This document shows, in pieces, positions 22,472 through 39,541 of a DNA stretch of 64,000 nucleotides. The notes under the pieces are model-generated. The model did not search any database. It had not been told where the DNA came from and saw only the letters and a list, made by a program, of their open reading frames with translations. This DNA comes from Parasponia andersonii (Eukaryota; Streptophyta; Magnoliopsida; Rosales; Cannabaceae), in assembly GCA_002914805.1 (NCBI GenBank), contig JXTB01000029.1, positions 106,194-170,193 of the forward strand, given 5' to 3'. The stretch's first letter is position 1; every line of letters begins with the position of its first letter. The translations under genes were made by a program, and so were the position numbers.

Positions 22472-25400
22472 TCAGAGTTTTACTTGTTCCTGCAGTTGTT
22501 CCTGATCAAGAACAAAAATTCAAAATCAGATTCACCATCGTTAAGAGAATAAAGATCCATTTTCAATTGTCGCTATAATCTTCTTCCTGGTTCTTTCTTT
22601 TTTGTTCATGGCACAAGACATTTAATTGAACCTTTTTTCCTCTTCATATGGACAATCATGGTGAATTTCAGATTTCTATGTGGCTTTAACACCCTAGATT
22701 CTCTTATGTGATTCCAACATCACCTATTTACATTTCTATCCATATTTAACGTTTTCTAAATAGATTTTAAAAAATATCTACTGGTTTTGAGAAAGGATGA
22801 ATTCAGACAGTCCAAATGAAGTTTTTTAAGTAATACTTACCTCAGTCACAAAAAAGGCGTGGAAACCATATGGAACTCTACGAGGCAAATCAACAACTGC
22901 GACTGGATCTGCTGACATTGTTTTAGCATCAATCACATGTACTGCTGATTTTCTGCGTGGTGAAAGAAATGAATTTTATCGTCACACAGATTGTAACTAA
23001 TCGTATGCGTCCAACAAAAGTTAGATTCAAGAGCGTTAGCACTACGAATATTAGTCCATAAGAGTGAAGGGGGAATTGTAGATTTGTCGACGATGCCCCA
23101 GAGATGAAGAAATACCCAGAATTCTCGTCATGTACAAAGAATATAAGGTAGCCATCATCTTCTTCAGAAGAGACTCCAGGCACCTTAGGGACAAATATAG
23201 CCTCAGAACCAAATCGGCCAGGTCCAAGGTCATAGAGGCCTTGAACATTTCCGCCAACCTCGAGACATGTTTTAGCTCTCTCTGGTTTGGCATGCAGATC
23301 AAATTTGACAATCCCTGAGACTTTCGCAATGTGATCCAATCTGGTTCCATAAACATAACGCTGTTTCCTGTGTTCACTCACACAAAGACAATTTGTTTAT
23401 TGGGGGAACATCAGAAACAATGTCGAGAACTTGGACATTATCTTTTTCCACAACAAAGAAAAATTTCCCAAAATTAAAATGAGGTCTAGACCTGCCAGTG
23501 TAGCTCTCATTCACCCTAGGAAACTCTACAGATGGTGCTGAGAGTTTTCTCTGGAATGCTAAACCAGTTTTCAAGTTGAATCTCATCTCGTATCTGAAGC
23601 AATAATAACATCAGAAACATCTAAACACCACACAAGCTTTTGCATTAATAAATAGGTCAAAATCCTCTTACAGCTCAGTTGAGAAACTTCCAAGTTTTTC
23701 TTTAACTGTCCCACTGATCATGTCAAAATCTATATTCTCATAGCGACAAGTGATCAGAACAACTTCATCTTCCTCCTCCCATGCATTGGCTGAAAACAAA
23801 TTAGTCATGAAACAAGATAAGGACACGACAAAACTCAAACACGCTGGTTGGCATAAACTGAAATTTCTTTCTCGCATAAGGGGCAGGAAATCAGATTTAC
23901 CATTATGGAAGACGAAACAGCTTGGAAGCTCGAACCACTTGATTAGAAGCTCATCATTTGCATACCGTGGAAGCACACCAAATCGAGCTTTTTTTGTTGC
24001 ATCAAATGACAATATAAGCTTGTTTTCCTTCACCATTTCCTGAAAATTGACACATAATGATATAAATCTATCTGACGCTTGCAATGGTATAGGAAAGGCA
24101 ATGCATCATCATGTTAACATGTTATCAAAAAGCAGCAATAGGCTTTTGTTATTTTTAAATCAGCACAAGCATCTCATCAACTGTTCATCTCCCTGAAATT
24201 TTCGCCCCACCCATGACTCTATACCTAAATTAATTTGATTATTGTTTCTCTTGTTTCAAACTAGATGATACAGAGTTTATTTTGTAGACCTGTAGTCTAT
24301 AACAATTACACATTAACAGTTATGACTAACATACCTTTTCTCTTTTTCTTTATTTATTTTGTTTTTTTTTTAATTTGAACTAACATACCTTCGGTCTGAA
24401 AATCAAAGGAAGATCCATGAAAATAGCATAATTCTCAGTAATGGCAAAGTCATGCGTCATTATCGGGTCTGATATCGTTATTGGTATTGGATCATGCATG
24501 AAACCATCCTTTGAAATAACTCTGTAAGTGATATATGGAGGACAGAGTGAATAGCCAAAAGTAAACATTTCGCCTGCATCAGGAACTTGGTTACTAAACA
24601 GATACTCGTTATGTTGGCTAACTAAATTTCTTTTATGATCATATTCTCACCAGTGAATGGATCAACCTTAGGATGAGCAGTAAATGTATGCGCCAATCTC
24701 TTGTTGTAATCCAGCATGCCAAGTGTTTGCAAATCCCCATCTTCCAAGACTTTAAGGACATCTGCACAGTGAAGCATGAATAATTTCAGTCCACTTGAGA
24801 AACAAGCAAGAAGGACCAAATTATATGTTTGAGTCCCTTATGATTGCATTTTCTTCTTACTAGTCAAATTCGGCCCTGGAACACAAAAGGCATCGCTTTC
24901 TTATGCCATCAAAAGCAGTAATTCAAACCCAATAAATCAAGCAAATTATATGATCCTTTAAACAATAGAATCCAAGGAGATTAGATAAAGTTAAAGAAAG
25001 AGCTCTGTGCTTACAAGGTTTGTCTGCCTCATGAAGCGCTAGAAGTTTCCCGTGGTGATATATGAGAGCTGTATTAGCTGGAAGTTGGTATTAAACTGTT
25101 AGTTCCCATCACTACTTAGACGGTAGGGGGAAAAAAAAAACCTAGTAAATATAACCGCTACAGATACTAGAAAGATAAATAGTTCAGCGTGAGATGCGAA
25201 TGAGTTGTGTTCATATGGCAACATAAGTCTAATACAGGAAATGAGGACACTTCCCTAGTTGGTTAAGATCTATTAAAGTTCATCAGCATTATTTACTAGA
25301 TGGTATACCTGTTCCATTTCCATATGATTTATCTAATACGTTAAATTTTTCTCTCAGCTTTTGGAAGCTGAACATGAATACTCCGAAAGGTCCTTCAAGG

Positions 25401-27297
25401 TCTCCGATCTGAAAATAAGATATCAAAAAGCTTTAAAATGAGCTTCAAAGAAAAGAATTACCATTCTTATTAGAACAGCAATATTAACATTTATCACTTA
25501 TGCGTTTCTACTATATTTCTCTCTCTCCCTCTCTCTCTACTTTTTTTTTTCTTTCTAAAGAATAAGTCTACTGTATTTCAAACTTCAAAATTCCACTAAA
25601 AAAAACGAAAAAAATCCTTCGAACTTTATGTTTTTTTTTTTTTTCAATTTCCTTTAAATAGGTCATAAACAAGTGCACATAAACATACATCCATAATGAG
25701 CCAAAACTGTTATTGGAAATGAATGCACTCAGGTTTTTAATTGCAAGATAAACTTATATAGACCTACCTTTGTAAATTTAGGACCTCCAAACTCTTCTTC
25801 CTGTCTAAGACGCGAAGTTCTGACATAACGGGAAACATATGTTGCTTTTCCATCTTTGATGCGCACACCATGAACCATGCTGCAAACTTAAAAGATGCCA
25901 TTCAGTAATTGGATATGCATATTGCTCTGTTTGTTCGTTTGTTGAAGTGGGCATAAATATTATTTTATTCAATAAAAATTATTACACACGTTTTTTTATA
26001 ATAAAAAATAAAAAGAAAAAATTATTAAATAATAATTTTTTTTAGCTATTCAATAATAAGATCAACAAGCCAATTATTAAAATATATATATATATATATA
26101 TAAATAGGTTAAAAAACAATATGCCTATATATATTACTTTCAAACTTTCAAAATCTTGGACCCATGTTAAAAGTCATAATGAAGCAGAAGTTCACATACC
26201 CGTCTCCATCAAACCTGCAATAGAGTTAAAAAGGAAATAAGCAAAAGCAGATCTTAACTAAATAATATATTACAAGACCAAAGTTGGCTGAACTAGCCCC
26301 CATTTATGATATATCTCCCAGTCTCCCATAGAAAACGAAATATATGCCCCTCACAGTAGATAAGGGAGCTAGATAGGTGAACAGAACTCACCTCCCTAAA
26401 ATGAAAATCAATAAAAGGTTTAATTAAGTACCAGTGATATCCAGCGACCGGAGGGAACTTTGGATTCGGACCTACCCGAACAAACTCTCCATTCAAGCAT
26501 TGCTGACAACATATACAGCAAAACCATTAGCAAAATTTCAAGGATGTCGAAATTCTTCTTCTTCTTTTTTTTTTTTTTTGGAAAAAGAACAAAAGTTCTA
26601 TTAAAAAAAGATGGAAGGTACATAAATAGGGAATGAGGTAACCCCAATACAAAAAGTTCAACTGAAAAAATAACCCCCAATCCCTACATAAATATGAAAA
26701 GGAATAAAATTTAAAATCTTTGCGGCTCTTTAACCATTGAAAAGGGCGTCAACCTTTCAGCCAAGCTAAGAGAAAATAAAGAAAGAATTCCCTATACGAG
26801 GTAACAAATCATTCAAGTCATTAAGTCCGGATTAATAAAGTCGCTCATGGAGTGATTGATAGTACTACATTAGTAATGTTAATACAAAAACTCTCATAAG
26901 GGTCACATAGAAACGAATGTAAGATTACAAAAAAGTAAAAACAATAGCAATTTCAATATGAAACCATATTAAGTTTCAAGCATGGAAGTTTCTTTCTTTT
27001 AAACAGAATTCAAAGAAAACAAAATCCAGACCGAGTAACAGGAATACTGACAGGAAGGTAACCGATGACAGGGAGGTCCTCGGTGGGAGGCATTTCGTGA
27101 ACCGGAGCAAAATTACCGGACAGATAGTGTTGAGGCTGAGAAGAGTCGTGCATGAGCTTGACGACCAGCTTCTCAAACCAGTCAATGAGTTTGGATGCCA
27201 GCCCTTTGTTGGGCTTAGGATTCACAGCCACTATGTCTGCCCCTTTTACTGCTCCACCATGGTCGGAGCTGGCTTTCTCTGCCTCCACTTCCGCCAT
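22472..27297 (-). CDS. CCD1: Carotenoid cleavage dioxygenase 1, tandem copy 2 (diverged)
   Basis: Fourteen exons give 551 residues: 27052-27297, 26432-26502, 26200-26214, 25768-25879, 25309-25408, 25015-25077, 24651-24761, 24389-24573, 23901-24039, 23672-23789, 23492-23593, 23116-23367, 22841-22952, 22472-22501. All exons after the first equal those of copies 1 and 3 in length, and the frame is open throughout. The iron ligands are His232, His280 (THDFAIT), His346 and His536, so activity is likely. It is the most diverged copy. Exon 4 ends [15 protein letters not shown] instead of the usual [14 protein letters not shown], and exon 5 reads [20 protein letters not shown] where copies 1 and 3 have [13 protein letters not shown]. 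It also has KPERAK for EPESGK and HAFFVTE for HALFVTE. It ends EQLQEQVKL. Changed substrate handling or relaxed constraint are both possible. Confidence 0.96.
26083..26102. repeat. TA microsatellite in CCD1 copy 2 intron
   Basis: A short AT/TA dinucleotide run lies in an AT-rich insertion (about 25920-26110) inside the intron between exons 3 and 4. That intron is longer than its counterparts in the other copies. Confidence 0.75.
26560..26790 (-). mobile_element. Possible LINE/SINE-type retroposon 3' end in CCD1 copy 2 intron 1
   Basis: Read on the minus strand, about 200 bases of low-complexity non-coding sequence end in ttttgttctttttcc followed by an A run (T run at 26564-26579 on the plus strand). 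A 3'-tail-like sequence with terminal poly-A, absent from the matching intron of copies 1 and 3, suggests a retroposed insertion. No reverse transcriptase frame is present, so the family cannot be set. Confidence 0.35.
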
Positions 27298-27826
27298 AGT
27301 TTCCTTCTCTACTCTCTAGTCCTTGGTGGGCTTTGCTTATTTTCTATGTTCTCTTCCGTATATGTAAATTCTTGTTATTTTGATCAGAGTTCACGGGCCG
27401 CAAATGAGAATGTTGGTGTATCAATTTTTCTCCCAAAATATAGTTTTAAAAAATATTTAATTGGTTACGCATTTATACTGCCATAATGGGCCATTGTGGA
27501 TATCGTGCCCCACTTGTATGACTATATTTCTGTTTATGAATTTGTGAACAATGATTCTACCAAAGATTAAAATACTATATTTTGGATAAACCGACAAAAA
27601 TATGGAAAGCATTCACGTGATCATTGAAAAAATACAATATAGAGAAGTACAATAAAAGAAGATAGAGACAGCAGTAAGCTACGTTTGTCGTCATACAAGT
27701 TATTACTATTACAAATACTGCAATCTTTATTTGGTAGATACTTGGAGTAGATGAACAAGGAAACAGAGCAAATTTACACGTTTCGACCTCCTCCACTCGC
27801 AGATTCTCTGTTAAAGATTTTACACT
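27298..27826. other. Spacer between CCD1 copies 2 and 3
   Basis: This 0.53-kb spacer holds the upstream region of copy 2 and the 3' UTR of copy 3. It contains the conserved promoter-derived piece near 27535-27560 also seen upstream of copy 1. No gene or element was identified. Confidence 0.5.
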
Positions 27827-33256
<5,430 letters not shown>

Positions 33257-35355
33257 TGCTGCCTTCTTCACTCTCCACTGCAACTTTTTTTTTTTTTTTT
33301 TTTTTTACTTTTTCGGGTTTAAATTAAATTTATAAATAAATATTTATTTGTATTCTTGTTGAGTTGCTTTGGTGACGAAGGTTGTGCCACGTGTCATTTC
33401 TCAGACTATTCAAACGAAAAAAAATCTATAAACAATCAAAATTAATTAAAAAAGAAAATCACAAATTTATAAAATAAAATAAAATGATTGATTCTGCCGT
33501 TATCAACGTGAGGATTCTGTCCCATTATGGTACAAACAATGGAGTGGAAGTTTTCTCTGCCACGTCACCTCGCATATTGCCCGTTTACTCAAAAAAAAAA
33601 AAAAAAAAAAGAATAATAATAGAATATTTTAAAAAAAAAAAATCTCGTCCGTGTGGGCTTTCGGTTTTTCTGCGTACAATAAATTTTCTTTCTTTTTTCT
33701 TTTTGTTTTCAGTAAAATCTCTATTGTGCTTTGGCATTTGTTTACTGTTAGGTTCAATTGACTATTATGTATGCCCGGTAAAGCGTTCGTTACCAGTAAT
33801 TTCAAGTTTTAGAAAAGGTCGAAAATAATAAAACTATTATTTAATATTCAGAATAATTATGTTTAGTTGCATACAGTAATTTTGTCTATAATTTTTAAGA
33901 TATTAGAGAATATACTTAAATTAAAATTAAAAAAATTAAACTACTTATAAAATAATAAAATTTATTAGCATAAAATAAAATAATTTGCTATGATTTTTAG
34001 AATGTCATATGTTTGCTTGTTTCATCTTTTAGAGTAAGTTTTAGACGAGAGTCATTTAAAATCTATATATTTTGGTAATTTTAAGATAATCTCTACTTAA
34101 GAGAATTTGATTTCCGAAATAATTAGTTTATTAAATGTTAAAATGATATCAAATATATGAATATATTGAAATATTCATTCACATCTAAAGATTATCTCAT
34201 ACGAAACGAAACGGTCCTTAGGTCCTTAGAGATTAACAGTTTGTTTTTCTAAAAAAAATTGCTTGTGTTATTATTCATCTGATGATCTAATAATGGTAAT
34301 ATTGTTAGAAAAACCATAAATTAAAAAATATGTGGACTTTAACCAAATTCAAGATCACATGTCTTGATCCACGACCAAAAAAAAGGACTGGATGATGTAT
34401 AGACCTTAGAAAAACAGAGGCTCATGTTTCCTCTAATATCTATGGCGTCATAGTCACCACTCATCAATTCACGCCGTTGATTAAACTTATATTGGAAAAC
34501 AAAGTCGTCACCATCTATCTTGGACATTTGTATAAACTGTTTGGTTATAAATCCAGAATATAATTATTATTATAGAAAAATATGGGTAAAGTTCTGCTGA
34601 TTTTTTTTTTTTCTGGTTGCAAAAGTTATTTACAGACAAATGAGATTATCTTTTTTTTTAAAAAAAGTGGTCATTTTTTGCTTGGATAATTAAGACTAAA
34701 TTGGGCAGCTGTTTGTCCAGTTAAAATGGGATATTTGGCTCAATTTGTCTGGTTTCTAATTTTTCAAAGTTTGCTAGTTTTGTGATTAAGATTCCCAAGT
34801 ACATACAGCTTCACAATCTTACGTATGGTACGAAAACATGTATTAGTTGCTGATTCGTGAATTGGGACTACAAAAAGATTAGATGAAAATTACCTAAAGT
34901 AATTTTAAGTAACCGTTATCTTAACTAACTAGATTTGTTATCACAGATAATCAAACTAATCACTTAAAAATATTAATTTTAAAGAAAAATGATATTTTTA
35001 TAAATATTTATTAAAAGTATTATTATTCTAAATAGCATTTTAAAGAATTATATTTTTCTTAATGAATCTGAAATTTTTTAAAAAATTTGGTTCATTTAGG
35101 AATATTTTTTTTTTCAATTTTTGATACTTTGGACCTGCAATTTTGAAAGAATCACTTAATTAAATAATTAGGTGATATTTAAAAATGCCACTAGTACAAT
35201 ATAGTAACATTTTATAAATACCACTAAAAGTGAAAATATAGTGACATTCACCAGATTTTTAATCGCACTAGTCTTATTTATATTTGTTACAAATATCACT
35301 AGTTTCATAAATGTCAAAAAAAAAAGTATTAGTAGCATTTTAAAATGTCTTATGA

Positions 35356-35441
35356 GCATTTTTGTTTTACGGAAAAAGTATTGACATTGTCTTATAGCGC
35401 ATTTTTGTTTTACCGAAAAAGTATTGACATTGTCTTGTAGC
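35356..35441. repeat. 43-bp tandem duplication
   Basis: The unit gcatttttgttttacggaaa...gacattgtctta occurs twice in a row from 35356 and 35399 with about two differences. It is non-coding. Confidence 0.85.
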
Positions 35442-36540
35442 ACCTTAATTACTATTTTCAAACATTGTACCTTTGAATATTTTGTACTGAAATACCACTT
35501 ACTACTTCGTTTGTCTTATGAGATTAGTTGATTGTTTTAAAGGGCTAGTTGAACTATTTCATTTTATAAAACTGGTTGAGTTGTTTTATGTGATTACTTG
35601 TTTCAAAAGACTAATCGTGTTTCATATATTGAAAAAAAAAAAAAACTAATTGTGCCTGTATAAAGGTAAGGGTATATACGTAAGATTGTAATAAAAACTG
35701 CTACTAAAATAAATGATAAATGAGAAATGTACAAATTGCTACTTGAGCTAATTTTCTTGGTAAATTGGTCCTAGTGGGTCGTTTCCCAATAAGACTTTAG
35801 AAAGCCCATCTCAGGCCCATATGAAGGTGAACCCATGAGAGTTGATAACGAGCTCAATTAGATGGTCAGTTTTAGGCATCTTACTATCGCGAACAATGTT
35901 ATAAGAGACTAGCGTTGTCTACCGCTATAATAGCGATACGGTTATTAGATAATTTAATTAATAAATTAGATCTCATTTGAATTATTATTATAATTAATCG
36001 ATGATAAACTGACACATTATTGTGGTGTGAACACTATTGGTGTCTTATAGTATTATTCATGATTTTTTCAAAAATGTTTTAAAAATTGAATTATTTTAGA
36101 CGTATAATAGTATTGTACGACTTTGTGTGATAAAATGCCATAATTTGTGATTATTGATTAGTGTTTAAAAATTTATAATTTTATGGTTACAAATTATACC
36201 ATATACGATACTGTTAAAAATGTCACTTCTCAAAACAGTCATAAAAAAGTCAAATTTGAGTCTGAGAAATAACTAGTCACGTCCATTTCCCTGATACATA
36301 TTGGAGTTTGGACTTCTATTCTTTTGACATGGTAAAACGCCTAGTTTGATGAATGATAGTCATTTGTCATCGTCTTCTGTGTCAATTAATTACATTGCTA
36401 TTTGTCATTTGAAATGGTAATGTGATGTTAATTAAGAACTTAGCACCGAGAGAAAATCAATAGCTAATGAAATTATAAATCAAAGAAACCATATTATATG
36501 AATTAGTTTCCTTTGTTTTCATGTATAAAAACGTTCTAAA

Positions 36541-36612
36541 GATTGAGCTCAAGATGAAATAACCAATATTACTAAAGATGGAGCCCAAGATGGAATAACC
36601 AATATTATTACT
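36541..36612. repeat. 36-bp tandem duplication
   Basis: The unit gatggagcccaagatggaat followed by aaccaatatta is repeated from 36541 and 36577 with a few differences. It is non-coding. Confidence 0.8.
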
Positions 36613-37000
36613 TATGACAAAGCAAACAAACAAAATTCAGTAATTGAATCCAGAGCTCAATAGATAAAATCAATGCAACTTACTAATATTTTGAATACTT
36701 ATCCATGGCCATGAGATTGAGATGAGATGGCATGACCATTTTTTTGGCGGAAGAGACAGTATATACCGTGTGAAAGGGACTTAATTTTATAATTGGACTC
36801 TTTAAGTATATAGAATAATTAGAGCCCTCCAATGTTTTTCTTTTAAGAGTGGCTGTCATCCTCACTAGTACGTCATCAACGGAATCTGGATAATTAGAAC
36901 ATNAGGACATATAACGAACATAAATGATAACGTCAACATTTCTGACTAAAATGACATGGTTAGTGGTTACAACGGTTAACGAACTTATTTCTTAAAAAAA

Positions 37001-39541
37001 AAAAAAAGACACATCGTTACAATGAATCTAATCTATTTTTTTTTTTTTTTCAAGGGAATAGAACTACCATTTTTGGGTGCTACAAAATCAAAGGTTACAG
37101 TTTTGGGGTTTAGAAATGCCATAAAAGATAACCAGGGTTTTTTTGTTTTTTTTTCCCAAAAAAATGACCAGGATCTCTGTAAGAGGAAATCGTATCTAAT
37201 TAACTATTGAGTATGAATAGTATAACAACCTTTTATAGAAAACATAATGTATAGTAGTTCAACATTCATGTATAAATATAGGAGGAGTTAGGACCAAATT
37301 TAAATGAAATGTAACAGTAAAAGTTTTAGCTTAAGGATCATGTCACAAAAAACCAAATATATTAGCCTTGTTAGAATGGCAACAAACTCAAGTCACAAAT
37401 ATATATTACTCCTCTCCAAACACACAATCTTGCCCATACCTTGGCTAATCTTATTCTATTTTTTTCATTTTTCATTTCCCAAAGACGCTACGGCAAGTCT
37501 TGGATGATGGCTATTACTTCTTCTTCAACCCCCCAAAATGCACACGCAAATCCCACTCTCTTACCACAGCATTACCTTACCCTTCTCTCTTTTTTCTTAC
37601 CCAAACCAAACGCCTACTACTCACCTAAATGGGTGCTAACTTCCCTAACTTAATTACCTTTTCAAACAAATAGTCTCTTATGGCTCCTATCTCTATAGTC
37701 TATTTCCCTTTGACATCATAATGAATGAGATGCTAAATTTTGTTTTTATTTGGCTAATTGCCAACAAAAAGTGACACATTGCATAGCTTGTCAACCCCAA
37801 ATTAACTAACCATTCACTTTTATACATTGTTTATAATAAATATTAGTATATAGTATCTAATTTTGATTGATAGAAAATACAGCGCATTGCTACTCAACAT
37901 ATATAGGGAAAAAAGGTCGATACAAAACTTCTAAATTGTATTGGTCAAAAAAAAAAAAAAAATTCTAAAGTGTATATTGTACACTAAAAAGTATTTACAC
38001 AATGGAAATTGAAGCAGTTTGGCAAGGAGGTCAAATGACAACAGAATGGCCACTTTCACATATTGGAATCAGATCAAGAAAAACGTATAGAAAATGCTCG
38101 GCGTAACCCAATCCAACTTGAATTTGGGGAAACTTTAGGACTGGTCTATGCTATCTAGGAAATATAACTAATGGTTTAACTAACATTATTTTGCATTTTC
38201 ACACATGGGTAATTGAGTAATAGTGCTTATAATATAAAGGGACGAACTTGAGAATAGAGTTGAATGACTCCAAATTTCATACTGTGCCGGCTAAAAAGGG
38301 TCATGATCATATATAAGTCATTCATCGCTACTCCCATTCGTTCAAAATGATCAAGAACCTTCACTTGGTTGGAGATTTACCAATAATTAAAAGTCAATAT
38401 TTAAACGTGGGATATATAGGAATAAAAAACTAAAGTGATATTTAATAGCTTTGACAACATTCAAAGCCTAATTTTTTTATGTATTCCAAATAGAGCGTGG
38501 AATAAATATATACGCACACACATATGAGCTTAAGAAAGAGTGGGTTTTTATTTACCATATTAGATATGCTTATTGCTGTTAACGAAGATATCACACGCGT
38601 GTTCCATATATAATAAGGTTTGACAACATTTTCAAAGCCTAATTTTTGTATGTACAATATTTTAGAAGTCAAAATTGCAAGTCGCCATATACATACTCTA
38701 CTCCTATATACGATCGCTACGACCAGTTGAATATTGTCAAAGCCGTTTTCCAAGATAGAAGTACTTCTCTATGGATTAAGACCAAATACGGTACAAAATT
38801 ATGCCTAACAGTCGCCACTAGTTCAACGAATGTAGTTGATTAATTTGGTTGAAATTAACTTGTGAGAATGGGGGAAAAAAAAAACAATTCGTGTTAGCAA
38901 AAGTAAAACATATTTCTTTAGTAATATTCATGTATACGTGATCATGATGTGTTGGCACTAAAGCTACACATAGACTAGACTCATGTCGTCTTTTTGACAA
39001 AGCAAATCAATAACAATAACGGCCTCTCTTTTTTAGTGTTTTCATGATACATATGGCTAGTTTTTTCCAATATGTAATACTTTTTCCGAAAAATAACATA
39101 GCAATATACCGTGCTTGTTTGTTGGTAAAGAAGCACAAGCACAAGCCACTATTAACTAACTTGACCAATGGATTGAAAAATATTGTGAGGGACCAAACTC
39201 TTCTTTCGTCTACATCTCTTTCATCTCAATCCATAACCCCTTATATTGCTATTGCTTCTATAGTTTAATTACAATCCAAAAAATAAGAAAGAAGCGAAAA
39301 AAGAGAAGAAAAAAGAAAATTATCCCATCATCAAGATCGTCACCATTCTCCACCTTGACCGTCCTAGCTTTATATATATATATATATATATAGAAGAAGC
39401 CAAGCTTCATGATCACAAAACACATTCATTTGTCACTCATCTACAATATCTCTTTTCATTCAAGCTTTTGTCCTCTGCCTTTATATCTTTTCAAAACGAC
39501 TTGTCCCTTTCTAATAGGCCAAAAGTGAAAGATAGACTAAG
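37001..39541. other. Intergenic region and upstream region of PG1
   Basis: No gene is visible. A piece around 38448-38480 (tttgacaacattcaaagcct) recurs at 38618-38645. From about 38700 the sequence is shared with the upstream region of PG2 (46300-47063) and with a promoter relic at 56270-56700. A (TA)n run at 39370-39392 lies about 150 bases before the start codon and could supply the TATA function. Just upstream of the ATG, the block from cttcatga to cattcatttgtcac is conserved in front of all three polygalacturonase loci. Confidence 0.55.
39370..39392. repeat. TA microsatellite in PG1 promoter
   Basis: An AT/TA run of about 23 bases follows ctagcttt. It sits where a TATA box is expected relative to the PG1 coding start, and PG2 has a shorter tatatatag at the matching place. 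Confidence 0.8.

Larger units (their letters stand above)
33257..37000. other. AT-rich intergenic region upstream of CCD1 copy 3
   Basis: The first few hundred bases are the probable promoter of CCD1 copy 3. Beyond this I see no gene. There are poly-A runs at 33591-33610, an AT-rich stretch with degenerate repeats at 35160-35460, and two short tandem duplications listed separately. A 62-codon open frame on the minus strand (34339-34527, starting MSKIDGDDFVFQYKF) matches no family I know and may be chance. Base 36903 is an undetermined N. Confidence 0.45.

Noticed and set aside
22929-23381. 150-codon frame starting [13 protein letters not shown] as a separate gene
   Set aside because: It is exon 12 of CCD1 copy 2 read on into flanking introns.
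34339-34527. 62-codon minus-strand frame MSKIDGDDFVFQYKF as a gene
   Set aside because: No recognisable family, no clear splice partners, and its length is within chance for this sequence.
35168-35461. 97-codon minus-strand frame in AT-rich DNA
   Set aside because: It covers degenerate tandem repeats; the repeated VKQKC/RKTK words come from the 43-bp duplication.
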